From the NCBI RefSeq assembly GCF_042651425.1, contig NZ_JBHSCW010000003.1:248001-312000 (forward strand): a stretch of DNA of 64,000 bases. Reading direction: 5' to 3'. Each line of letters begins with the position of its first letter. Within the stretch, counting starts at the first letter, position 1. Made by a program: the position numbers and the translations under genes. The notes under the pieces were generated by a model that had not been told where the DNA came from, did no database searches, and saw nothing but the letters and a program-made list of their open reading frames with translations. This document shows, in pieces, positions 8,498 through 17,303 of the stretch. The DNA is from Fodinicurvata halophila (GTDB lineage Bacteria > Pseudomonadota > Alphaproteobacteria > Kiloniellales > DSM-21159).

Positions 8498-10577
8498 ACT
8501 GCTGCTGGAGCTTTTCGGGGAAGAAATCCCGGCGCGCATGCAGGCACGCGCACGCGCCGATCTGGAGCGTCTCCTGGGCGACAAGCTGGGGGAGGCTGGC
8601 CTTGCCCATGAAGGACTCGAGACCTTTGTGACGCCGCGCCGCCTGACGGCCGTCGTGCGGGGGCTGCCCGAACGGCAGCCCGATGTGAGCGAAGAGCGCA
8701 AGGGGCCGAAAGTCGGCGCCCCGGAAAAGGCGGTGGAAGGCTTCGTGAAGGCCAATGGCCTGAACGATATCTCCGAGGCCGAGGTGCGCGAGACGCCAAA
8801 GGGGAGTTTCTATTTCTCTGTACGTCACATTGAGGGGCGTGCCACACGCACGGTCCTGCCGGAAATCATTTCAGCAGCACTGCTGGGTATTTCCTGGCCG
8901 AAGTCCATGCGGTGGGCGAGTGGGCAGGGGCGCTGGGTCCGCCCGCTGCACAGGATTGTCGCGCTTTTCAACGGCGAGCCGGTGGGTGATGCCATCAACC
9001 TGGCTGACAGGGGGTTCGAGGTCGCGCATGCCGGTGTCATCGGCCATCGCTTCCTGGCACCGGGTCCGTTCGAGGTGGAGTCCTTCGAGGACTATCAGCG
9101 CCAGCTGCGCGAAGCCTATGTCATTGTGGATCAGGAGGAGCGTCGTCGCCTGATCGTCGAGCAAAGCGCGTCACTCGCGCATTCCGCCGGCCTGGCCGTG
9201 CGGCCGGATCCGGGATTGGTGGACGAGGTGACCGGCCTAGTGGAGTGGCCGGAAACCCTGATGGTGCCGATCCCCAAGGACCTGATGGACCTGCCGCCCG
9301 AAGTGCTGATCACGGCCATGCGCAGTCACCAGCGCTATTTCGCCATGATCCGGCCCGATGGTGCGCTTGCGGATCGTTTCCTGCTGGTGGCCAACATGCC
9401 CGCGCCCGAAGGCTCGACCATTCGCGAGAATATCATTTCCGGGAATGCACGGGTGCTGCGCGCGCGCCTGGATGATGCGCGCTTCTTCTGGGACCAGGAC
9501 CGCAGGCAGAGCCTGGAAAGCCGGGTGGCAGCGCTTTCGCAGATGGTCTTTCACGCCCGGCTTGGGACGCTTGCCGACAAGGTCGTGCGGATCGAAGCCC
9601 TGGCCGTGGGACTGGCGCATCGCATGGACGGAGCGGACGTGGATCGGGTTCGCTCGGCCGCACGGCTGTGCAAGGCCGATCTCACGACCGAGATGGTGGG
9701 GGAATTCCCGGAACTGCAGGGTGTCATGGGGCGCTATTACGCGCGCCATGACGGGGAACACGAGGAAGTGGCCCGGGCCGTGGCCGAGCACTACTCGCCC
9801 CTGGGGCCCAACGATGCCTGCCCCGACGAACCGGTTTCCGTGGCCGTGGCGCTGGCCGACAAGATCGACACCCTGGTCGGCTTCTGGACGATCGACGAGA
9901 AGCCGACCGGGTCGAAGGACCCATATGCCCTGCGCCGCGCGGCGTTGGGCGTTATCCGCCTGATTGTCGAGAACGGACTGCGCCTGCCACTGCTTGAGGT
10001 TTTCAAGGGGGCGGCCGAGGCCTATACGGGACCGGAGACGCGGTCTGTCGAGACGTCCCTGATGGAATTCCTGGCGGAGCGGCTGAAGGTGACACTGCGT
10101 GACCGCGGTGTGCGCCATGACCTGATTTCCGCCGTGTTCGCCCTGGGGGACGAGGATGACCTGGTGCGCTTGCTGGCGCGGGTGGAGGCCCTGGAGGCTT
10201 TCCTGAACAGCGATGACGGGGCCAACCTGCTGACGGCCTGGCGTCGTGCGGCAAACATCGTGCGGATTGAATCCAAGAAAGACGGCCGTGTGTTCGAAGG
10301 AGACGTGCAAACCGCGCGTCTCGAGGAATCGGCGGAGGCCAATCTACATGAGGCGCTGGAAAAAGCGTCGGCCGAAGCCCGAGCGGCCCTGGGGAGGGAG
10401 GATTTCGCAACGGCCATGGCGGCCCAGGCGGCTTTGCGCCGTCCTGTGGACGCCTTCTTCGACAGTGTGACGGTCAATGCCGAGGACAGGGAGTTGCGGG
10501 AAAATCGCCTCAACCTTCTGGCTCGCATCGGACTGACGCTGGGGGAAGTGGCCGATTTTTCGCAGATTGAAGGATAG
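8490..10577 (+). CDS. glyS: Glycyl-tRNA synthetase beta subunit
   Basis: Beta subunit that binds tRNA-Gly and partners GlyQ. The protein begins at a GTG (PELLLELFGEEIPARMQ follows) preceded by GGGAGG seven bases upstream. That start gives 695 residues, the usual size, and overlaps glyQ by 8 bases. HD-domain-like and anticodon-binding regions occupy the C-terminal half (for example ALADKIDTLVGFW). The gene is followed after 45 bp by ppdK on the same strand. Confidence 0.97.
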   Translation: MPELLLELFGEEIPARMQARARADLERLLGDKLGEAGLAHEGLETFVTPRRLTAVVRGLPERQPDVSEERKGPKVGAPEKAVEGFVKANGLNDISEAEVRETPKGSFYFSVRHIEGRATRTVLPEIISAALLGISWPKSMRWASGQGRWVRPLHRIVALFNGEPVGDAINLADRGFEVAHAGVIGHRFLAPGPFEVESFEDYQRQLREAYVIVDQEERRRLIVEQSASLAHSAGLAVRPDPGLVDEVTGLVEWPETLMVPIPKDLMDLPPEVLITAMRSHQRYFAMIRPDGALADRFLLVANMPAPEGSTIRENIISGNARVLRARLDDARFFWDQDRRQSLESRVAALSQMVFHARLGTLADKVVRIEALAVGLAHRMDGADVDRVRSAARLCKADLTTEMVGEFPELQGVMGRYYARHDGEHEEVARAVAEHYSPLGPNDACPDEPVSVAVALADKIDTLVGFWTIDEKPTGSKDPYALRRAALGVIRLIVENGLRLPLLEVFKGAAEAYTGPETRSVETSLMEFLAERLKVTLRDRGVRHDLISAVFALGDEDDLVRLLARVEALEAFLNSDDGANLLTAWRRAANIVRIESKKDGRVFEGDVQTARLEESAEANLHEALEKASAEARAALGREDFATAMAAQAALRRPVDAFFDSVTVNAEDRELRENRLNLLARIGLTLGEVADFSQIEG

Positions 10578-10622
10578 ACAAGGCGCGTCAAGCAGCGCTG
10601 ACTATCGGGAGAAAGTGTCAAG

Positions 10623-13295
10623 ATGTCCAAGTGGGTTTACAACTTTGGCGGCGGAGACTCCGAAGGTCGTTCCGATATGCGCAACCTTCTCGGTGGCAAG
10701 GGGGCGAATCTGGCCGAGATGGCTTCCATCGGCCTGCCCGTACCGCCGGGTTTTACCATCACGACGGAAGTCTGTGCGCATTTCACGGAAACCTCGGAGT
10801 ATCCCGACGATGTGGCCAAGCAGGTCGAAGAAGGGCTGAAGCACATCGAGCAGATTACCGGTGCAAAGTTTGGCGATGCGAGCAATCCGCTTCTGGTTTC
10901 CGTGCGCTCGGGCGCGCGTGTCTCCATGCCTGGCATGATGGATACCGTCCTCAACCTTGGCTTGAACGACAGCACGGTCGAGGGGCTGGCACGCCAGTCC
11001 AACGATGAACGTTTCGCCTATGACAGCTATCGCCGCTTTATCCAGATGTTCGGGGATGTGGTTCTGGGCGTGGACCACTATCACTTCGAGGAGATCCTGG
11101 AACTGGCCAAGGAAGACCGGGGAGTCAACTTGGACACGGAGCTGACGGCCGAGGACTGGAAAGGCGTCATCGAGCAATACAAGGCGAAGATCGCCGATGA
11201 GATTGGCACGCCCTTCCCGCAGGACCCCAAGGACCAGCTCTGGGCGGCCATCGCCGCTGTCTTCCAGTCCTGGACCAACCAGCGCGCAGTGACCTATCGG
11301 CGCCTGCACCAGATTCCCGAAGCCTGGGGCACTGCCGTGAACATCCAGGCCATGGTCTTCGGCAACATGGGTGATGACTGTGCGACCGGCGTGGCCTTCA
11401 CGCGCGACCCCTCCACCGGCGAGAACGAATTCTATGGCGAGTATCTCGTGAACGCCCAGGGTGAGGACGTGGTCGCCGGTATCCGCACGCCGCAGAACAT
11501 CACGGTGCGCAGCAAGGAAAAGCAGGGCTCGGACATGCCGGCCATGGAAGAGGTCATGCCGGACGTCTTCCGCCAACTGCTGGAGGTGCGCGGCCTGCTG
11601 GAACAGCACTATCGCGACATGCAGGACATCGAGTTCACGGTGCAGGGCGGCAAGCTCTACATGCTGCAGACGCGCGCCGGCAAGCGGACGGCCAAGGCTG
11701 CGCTCAAGATTGCCGTGGATATGGTCCAGGATGGCGTCCTCACCGAAGAGGAGGCAGTCCAACGCGTTGATCCGGCCTCTCTCGACCAGCTGCTGCATCC
11801 GACACTGGATCCCGAAGCCGAGCGCAAGGTCATCGGGCGCGGCCTGCCGGCATCGCCCGGGGCCGCTTCCGGCGCCATCGTGTTCACCGCCGACAATGCC
11901 GAGAAACTGGCGAACGATGGGCAGAAAGTCATCCTCTGTCGTATCGAAACCAGCCCCGAGGACATCCATGGGATGCACGCGGCCAAGGGCATCCTGACGA
12001 CACGCGGCGGCATGACCAGCCATGCAGCCGTCGTGGCACGGGGCATGGGGCGTCCCTGCGTGGCCGGTGCCGGGGAATTGCGTATCGATTACAAGAGCGG
12101 CGTGCTGAGGGCTGGCGCCGTGGAATTGAAGGAAGGGGATCTGATCACCCTCGACGGAGCCACGGGCGAGATCATCCAGGGCCATGTGCCAACCGTCGAG
12201 CCCGAGCTGAGTGGGGATTTCGCGCACCTGATGGAGTGGGCCGATCGCGTGCGGACACTGAAGGTGCGCACCAATGCCGAAACACCGACCGACTGTCGGA
12301 CGGCCGTGAGTTTCGGGGCCGAGGGCATCGGACTCTGCCGGACCGAGCACATGTTCTTCGAGGCCGACCGTATCGTGGCGGTACGCGAGATGATCCTGGC
12401 CGAGAGTGAGGAGGGTCGCCGCAAGGCGCTGGAGAAGCTCTTGCCGATGCAGCGCCAGGACTTCATCGACATCTTCCGCATCATGAAGGGCCTGCCGGTC
12501 ACCATTCGCCTGCTGGATCCGCCGCTGCACGAGTTCCTGCCCAATGGCGAGGCGGAAATCGAGGAAGTGTCCCGCTCGGCGGGTGTGCCCGTGGAACAGA
12601 CGCGGGCCCGCATGCTTAAGCTGCACGAGGTGAATCCCATGCTGGGACATCGCGGCTGTCGACTGGGCATCACCTATCCCGAGATTTACGAAATGCAGGT
12701 GCGGGCCATCTTCGAGGCGGCCGTCGAGGTACACAAGCGGGATGGCGATACCATCGTTCCGGAAATCATGATTCCGCTGGTCTCGGTCAAGAAGGAACTG
12801 GAGATCCTGCGTGCGCTGGTGGAGCGGGTGGCCCAGGAGGTCATGGAGCACCACACCCAGAAGATTCAGTACCTGGTTGGCACCATGATCGAACTGCCGC
12901 GCGCCGCCTTGCGCGCCGCCGACATTGCAGAGGAGGCGGATTTCTTCTCGTTTGGGACGAACGACCTGACCCAGACAACCTTCGGCCTGTCGCGAGATGA
13001 TGCCGGCAATTTCCTGCCGTCCTATCAGTCTCAGGGCATTCTGGAACAGGATCCCTTCATTTCGCTGGACCAGGAGGGTGTCGGCGAACTGGTAAGCATT
13101 GCCACCGAGCGCGGGCGCAAGGCTCGGCCGGGGATCAAGCTCGGCATCTGCGGCGAGCACGGCGGGGATCCATCCTCGATTCGCTTCTGCCACGAAACCG
13201 GCCTGGAATATGTCAGCTGTTCGCCGTTCCGGGTGCCGATCGCACGCCTGGCAGCCGCCCAGGCAGCACTCGAGGAAGCCGAACGCGACGTCTGA
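10623..13295 (+). CDS. ppdK: Pyruvate, phosphate dikinase
   Basis: Interconverts pyruvate + ATP + Pi with PEP + AMP + PPi, giving a reversible step between glycolysis and gluconeogenesis. The 890 residues contain the nucleotide-binding domain, the swivelling phosphohistidine domain (TRGGMTSHAAVVARG, active His467) and the C-terminal PEP/pyruvate TIM barrel (Cys843 in GICGEHGGD). Length is as expected. The gene lies downstream of glyQS and ends 27 bp before a strong hairpin terminator, so it closes that unit. Confidence 0.97.
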   Translation: MSKWVYNFGGGDSEGRSDMRNLLGGKGANLAEMASIGLPVPPGFTITTEVCAHFTETSEYPDDVAKQVEEGLKHIEQITGAKFGDASNPLLVSVRSGARVSMPGMMDTVLNLGLNDSTVEGLARQSNDERFAYDSYRRFIQMFGDVVLGVDHYHFEEILELAKEDRGVNLDTELTAEDWKGVIEQYKAKIADEIGTPFPQDPKDQLWAAIAAVFQSWTNQRAVTYRRLHQIPEAWGTAVNIQAMVFGNMGDDCATGVAFTRDPSTGENEFYGEYLVNAQGEDVVAGIRTPQNITVRSKEKQGSDMPAMEEVMPDVFRQLLEVRGLLEQHYRDMQDIEFTVQGGKLYMLQTRAGKRTAKAALKIAVDMVQDGVLTEEEAVQRVDPASLDQLLHPTLDPEAERKVIGRGLPASPGAASGAIVFTADNAEKLANDGQKVILCRIETSPEDIHGMHAAKGILTTRGGMTSHAAVVARGMGRPCVAGAGELRIDYKSGVLRAGAVELKEGDLITLDGATGEIIQGHVPTVEPELSGDFAHLMEWADRVRTLKVRTNAETPTDCRTAVSFGAEGIGLCRTEHMFFEADRIVAVREMILAESEEGRRKALEKLLPMQRQDFIDIFRIMKGLPVTIRLLDPPLHEFLPNGEAEIEEVSRSAGVPVEQTRARMLKLHEVNPMLGHRGCRLGITYPEIYEMQVRAIFEAAVEVHKRDGDTIVPEIMIPLVSVKKELEILRALVERVAQEVMEHHTQKIQYLVGTMIELPRAALRAADIAEEADFFSFGTNDLTQTTFGLSRDDAGNFLPSYQSQGILEQDPFISLDQEGVGELVSIATERGRKARPGIKLGICGEHGGDPSSIRFCHETGLEYVSCSPFRVPIARLAAAQAALEEAERDV

Positions 13296-13321
13296 TTACG
13301 CAGTCAAGGGGCCTTGGGCCG

Positions 13322-13356
13322 AAAACCGCCCGGAGCAAAGCGCTTCGGGCGGTTTT
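13322..13356 (+). terminator. Rho-independent terminator after ppdK
   Basis: Perfect 11-bp inverted repeat, AAAACCGCCCG paired with CGGGCGGTTTT, around a 13-base loop. The arms end in A and T runs, so it can work in both directions and also terminate the converging methyltransferase gene whose stop begins at 13358. Confidence 0.85.
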
Positions 13357-13357
13357 G

Positions 13358-14191
13358 TTACGCAGGCTTGCGGAAGACAGCCATGATCACGGCCAGGCGT
13401 GCGCTGTCCAGATTGCGCCTCAGGTTCCTGGCCATGTCCATGAACTCGGGCCCCAATATAGCCGCCGCGCCAACGGCCTGGTCCTGTTTGGATTGTGTCT
13501 CCAGATTCTTTTGTGTTGTTCGCGTATCGCTCGTCTTGTCCAGCCAGCGCTCTTCCTCGAAGCCGGCGCCGTCTATGAGATCTCGCAGTACTGCGGGTGG
13601 GACCAGGTATGATTGCTCCGCGTGCTGGGCCCAGGGGGTCGGATAGATCACGTCCTGGCGTTCACCGGCGGTGATTTCGTGAATGCCGAGTGCTCCGCCT
13701 GACCTGAGAACCCGGAAGATTTCGCGATAGAGAGCTGGCTTGTCGGCGATGTTCATACCGGTGTGCTGCAGCCAGATCACATCGAAGGCCGCATCGGAAA
13801 AGGGCTGCCGTGTGGCGTCGCCGCAGAGGAACCGGGCTGAAACAGGCGGTTCGAGCCAGTCCGTGATCCGCCGGGCGGCCCGGCAGTAGGCCTCGGTCAG
13901 GTCGAGGCCCACTGCACGAACGTTGTGATCGTGAGCGGCCTGCCGGACCGGTCCCCCGATACCGCAGCCGATATCGAGCAGAGTCTGCCCGCTGTGCAGA
14001 TTCGTCAGGTCGGCCAGTTCGCTCGTGGCCCGGTGGCCGCGGGTGTGGAACTGGTCAAAGGCACGCAAGGTCTCTGAGGTGACTGGCAATTTCCTGTCCT
14101 CCAGCAGGCGTGCCAGTGCAGGGCTGAGGTCTCCGTTGCGGGAATAGTGCGCTGTTATCCCGCTGTTGCGGGTGGACTCTGCAGGATGCAT
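13358..14191 (-). CDS. Class I SAM-dependent methyltransferase (UbiE/sarcosine-methyltransferase type)
   Basis: A 277-residue Rossmann methyltransferase with motif I LLDIGCGIGGPVRQAA, an acidic post-I residue (AVGLDLTE) and a motif resembling FDVIWLQHTGMNI. This pattern is typical of small-molecule enzymes such as glycine/sarcosine or ubiquinone-type methyltransferases. The substrate is not determined. The start at 14191 was chosen because GGGAG lies just upstream (GGGAGTCCCG); longer in-frame extensions carry no domain. It diverges from the MeaB gene. Confidence 0.8.
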   Translation of the reverse strand: MHPAESTRNSGITAHYSRNGDLSPALARLLEDRKLPVTSETLRAFDQFHTRGHRATSELADLTNLHSGQTLLDIGCGIGGPVRQAAHDHNVRAVGLDLTEAYCRAARRITDWLEPPVSARFLCGDATRQPFSDAAFDVIWLQHTGMNIADKPALYREIFRVLRSGGALGIHEITAGERQDVIYPTPWAQHAEQSYLVPPAVLRDLIDGAGFEEERWLDKTSDTRTTQKNLETQSKQDQAVGAAAILGPEFMDMARNLRRNLDSARLAVIMAVFRKPA

Positions 14192-14269
14192 CGGGACTCC
14201 CGGATCAGAGGCGATCAAAGGCAAGATAAAGATTGACGCAATGCAGCACGAACCCGCAAGAGAAAGCGC

Positions 14270-15217
14270 ATGAGTGACTCTCCAGCGACAGAAACGACCG
14301 CTGTGGACAAGGCTGCCGTGGCGCGCGCCCTGGCAGCCATCGAGCGGCATTCCGAGTCGGCGGAAACCCTGTGCCTGCTCACGCAAGCCTACCAGGCGCC
14401 AAGGGGCCATGTGATCGGCGTGACCGGACCTCCGGGCGTCGGCAAGTCCACGCTGGTGCGCGGCCTCATACAAGCAAATCGCCAGCAGGGCCTGAACGTG
14501 GCCGTGATCGCCGTGGATCCCTCGTCCCGGCAAAGTGGAGGTGCACTGCTGGGCGATCGCGTGCGTCTGGGGGGCGATCCCGAGGATGAGGGGCTGTTCG
14601 TACGCTCGATGGCGGCACGGGATCGTCTGGGTGGGCTGGCCGATATAACCTGGTCGGCTGCGATCTATCTCAGAGCCCGGTATGACCGCGTGATCGTGGA
14701 GACAGTGGGTGTGGGACAGTCGGAAACGGATGTGGCCGGAGTGGCGGATTCAGTTGTCTTCTGCGTCCAGCCCGGCAGTGGCGATGTGCTGCAGTTCATG
14801 AAGGCCGGCATCGCCGAAATTCCGCATGTGGCGGTGGTGACCAAGGCGGATATGGGAACGCCCGCTCACAAGGCGGAATCCGACCTGCACGAAGCCCTTC
14901 CCGCCAAGGCCAGGGATGGAAGCGAGATCGAGATCCTGCGGCTTGGGCTGCAGGTCTCCGACGGTGTTGATCCCTTGATGACCTGCCTGGAAAACCGTTG
15001 GGGTTGGTTGCAGGCGGTCCCGGATCGTTTGATGGCGGCACGTAACGCGCAGGCGGAACACTGGCTGCAGGAGGCTGTGCGAGCCCGTTACGGACGCGAA
15101 GGCCTCAAACGTTGCGGAGCACTGGCACTAACCCCAGGCGAGGCGCCTTTCGAGCGCCTGGCCCGTATCAGTGCCGTCTTGTCTAGAAGCCTGCCCACTC
15201 GGGTTTGCGAGGCGTGA
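14270..15217 (+). CDS. meaB: MeaB/ArgK-family G3E GTPase
   Basis: P-loop GTPase that acts as chaperone for adenosylcobalamin-dependent methylmalonyl-CoA mutase-type enzymes, gating cofactor loading and protecting the radical enzyme. Walker A is GPPGVGKS (residues 53-60); the G3 region is ETVGVGQSETDVA; the guanine-specific motif is TKAD. The 315-residue length is usual. No acyl-CoA mutase is encoded in this window, so its partner must lie elsewhere. The 3' end overlaps the converging ygfZ by 35 bp. Confidence 0.88.
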   Translation: MSDSPATETTAVDKAAVARALAAIERHSESAETLCLLTQAYQAPRGHVIGVTGPPGVGKSTLVRGLIQANRQQGLNVAVIAVDPSSRQSGGALLGDRVRLGGDPEDEGLFVRSMAARDRLGGLADITWSAAIYLRARYDRVIVETVGVGQSETDVAGVADSVVFCVQPGSGDVLQFMKAGIAEIPHVAVVTKADMGTPAHKAESDLHEALPAKARDGSEIEILRLGLQVSDGVDPLMTCLENRWGWLQAVPDRLMAARNAQAEHWLQEAVRARYGREGLKRCGALALTPGEAPFERLARISAVLSRSLPTRVCEA

Positions 15218-16076
15218 GCCTGGCCTCTCCGGACTGCAGTTCCGGCGTTTCCTCGTTCTTGAAGGTGTCCAGGCGCAGCAGAGCCAGTGCGTGCCCATTG
15301 GCGGAGGAACGGATCTGACCCACCTGCTTGCCGTTCAGGGTCACCGTGCTGCCAACCTCGGGCAGGGGGCCCTCCACCTCGACCGGGAGCAGGCGCTTCT
15401 TGACCAGTCCGCGATACTTGGTGCGTGCGGTCAGTTCCTGGCCCATGAAGCAGCCTTTCTGCCAGTCCACACCGCCCAGTTCGTCAAAGCCGTTCTCCAG
15501 CAGGACAGCCTTCTCGATTTCCATGTCGCGACTGCCATCGGGAATGCCGAGGGCAATGCGCCTGCTTTCGTAGTCATCTCGCTCTCCTGGTGCGGTCCCG
15601 AGTTCTTTCAGCAGTTCGGCCGATTTCGCTCGCGGCGCGATCAAGCGCAGGCCTACATCGGCATGGCGCGGATCCCGTAACAGAATGCCTTCGCCGATGG
15701 GGCGACTGGCCCCGGCCTGATCCGGCAGCGAGACATGCTCGGGGATCTCGCCATAGAGGGCGTGGACCTCGAAATCCTCGCTCAGGTCCGCCATCTCCAC
15801 TTGCGAGCGCAGCTTGTAGATCTTCAGTCGCTTCATCAGGTCCTGCCGGCGGGCCGCTTCGATATCAAGCCAGAAGGTGCCCTGGGACGGTTGGGCGATG
15901 AAGAAATCGTGGAGATACTTGCCCTGGGGCGTCAGGAACGCTGCCCATATAGCCTGCTCGGCGGTCACCCGGTTGACGTCGTTGGTGACGATGCCCTGCA
16001 GGAAGTCCCGCAGGTCGTTGCCACTGAGTGACAGCAAACCGCGCTCTTCAAGTTTTACGGCGAAAAATCTGCTCAT
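15183..16076 (-). CDS. ygfZ: YgfZ-like folate-binding protein (iron-sulfur cluster repair)
   Basis: GcvT-fold protein of the YgfZ/IBA57 family, which uses tetrahydrofolate to help assemble or repair certain Fe-S enzymes. The diagnostic motif KGCFMGQE is present at about two thirds of the 297 residues, with the redox-active cysteine retained. The N-terminal segment DLRDFLQGIVTNDVN matches the family. The start has AAGGA nine bases upstream. It converges on meaB with a 35-bp coding overlap. Confidence 0.9.
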   Translation of the reverse strand: MSRFFAVKLEERGLLSLSGNDLRDFLQGIVTNDVNRVTAEQAIWAAFLTPQGKYLHDFFIAQPSQGTFWLDIEAARRQDLMKRLKIYKLRSQVEMADLSEDFEVHALYGEIPEHVSLPDQAGASRPIGEGILLRDPRHADVGLRLIAPRAKSAELLKELGTAPGERDDYESRRIALGIPDGSRDMEIEKAVLLENGFDELGGVDWQKGCFMGQELTARTKYRGLVKKRLLPVEVEGPLPEVGSTVTLNGKQVGQIRSSANGHALALLRLDTFKNEETPELQSGEARLTPRKPEWAGF

Positions 16077-16170
16077 GCTGTTATCCTTCCCTTGCTGATC
16101 TAGGTAGGTGACCGGACGAGTCGGAACAAGAAGGTTCCAGGGAAATGCCGGTCCTCAGTGGGGGCTTTGC

Positions 16171-17280
16171 ATGCGCGTGATGCATATTGCCGATTTCGGC
16201 CGGGACGACCTGGCGCTTTCCAGCCTGTTTGCCAGGATATGTTCCGCATTTCACGACCCCATCTGGCGCGACGAGGTGGGGCAACAGGTTGTGATCCGGC
16301 ACAATGCTCTGCCTGTCGAACACCTTGAAGTCCTTGGCCTTAATCTGGAAAGGCTACCCTTTCGGCGCTGGCTGGATTTCTCGACGTCTTCACGGATTTC
16401 CGAAAGGCTTCAGATCGTCCATCCCGATGTGGTTCTGGTCTGGCGCCCGGAGGCAATGGGCAGCCTTCGACTGGAGAGTCACCGCTGTCTTGTCGGCGTG
16501 GTCAGTAATTATGGCTCCATTGCCCCGTGGCGTTCCTGTCACCGGCTGATCGCGCTGAACGAGGATCTGGGAGACGCCGTACTTGAACAGGGCTGGCCCG
16601 AGGACCTGCTGGACCTGCCGGCCATGCCTGTCCTGAACGAGATCGGCCAGGCTTTTCCCCGAAAGGCCCTGAACACCCCGAGTGCTGCCGATCTTCTGGT
16701 GAGCACGCCGCTGACGAAAGGGGATTCGGGATCCATGCACCTGATCCGGGCTCTGGCCGACATGAAGGATGCCTTTCTCTGGCTGATTGCACCGCGCCGC
16801 GATCACAGGAAACTCGAAGCCTTGGCCAGCCGTCACGAGACAGTGAGTCGCCTGCGCCTGCTGGAGCCGGGCCTGGATAATAGAGCTCTGTATGCGGCGG
16901 CGGACGTTGTCGTCGCGGCCGGGACCAACGACAACCTGGGGTATGGGGTGGTCGAAGCCTGGAGTCAGAGTCGGCCCGTGGTGGGAACGGGCGGAATGGG
17001 GCCTGCCGGTTTGATCCGGCATGGGGACAGTGGCATGCTGAGCCCGGCTGGGGATGCAAGAGCCCTTGCGCGCACATTGAAGCGCGTTTTGCGGGATCCG
17101 ATGCTTTATGATCGCCTTGCCGCAGGGGGAAGGCGCGTCTATGAAGCACATCATCAGGAAAACCTGGCTTTGGAGCACTGGATGGCGTGCTTTTACCGGG
17201 CTCAGGGACAGGCGGTTCCGGTTGGATCCACCGGCCGGACTTCCGAGGAGCCGGGCGGGCATGCCGACATCACGGCCTGA
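16171..17280 (+). CDS. Glycosyltransferase, GT4-like
   Basis: A 369-residue protein with a GT-B-type C-terminal half: a Rossmann segment around LLVSTPLTKGDSGSMHLIRA, and near the end GYGVVEAWSQSRPVV then GGMGPAGLIRHGDSGML, resembling the E-x7-E donor-binding region of GT4 enzymes. The N-terminal part is divergent. The start is the ATG before RVMHIADFGRDD; the frame upstream shows no domain. No polysaccharide genes adjoin it, so donor and acceptor are unknown. It precedes the dihydroorotase gene by 23 bp. Confidence 0.72.
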   Translation: MRVMHIADFGRDDLALSSLFARICSAFHDPIWRDEVGQQVVIRHNALPVEHLEVLGLNLERLPFRRWLDFSTSSRISERLQIVHPDVVLVWRPEAMGSLRLESHRCLVGVVSNYGSIAPWRSCHRLIALNEDLGDAVLEQGWPEDLLDLPAMPVLNEIGQAFPRKALNTPSAADLLVSTPLTKGDSGSMHLIRALADMKDAFLWLIAPRRDHRKLEALASRHETVSRLRLLEPGLDNRALYAAADVVVAAGTNDNLGYGVVEAWSQSRPVVGTGGMGPAGLIRHGDSGMLSPAGDARALARTLKRVLRDPMLYDRLAAGGRRVYEAHHQENLALEHWMACFYRAQGQAVPVGSTGRTSEEPGGHADITA

Positions 17281-17303
17281 CATCTCGGACTGGAGTTTCT
17301 TTC

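Noticed and set aside
10602..13193. 863-codon open frame antisense to ppdK
   Set aside because: Mirror of a highly biased GC-rich gene; its translation has no domain and the sense strand is unmistakably pyruvate phosphate dikinase.
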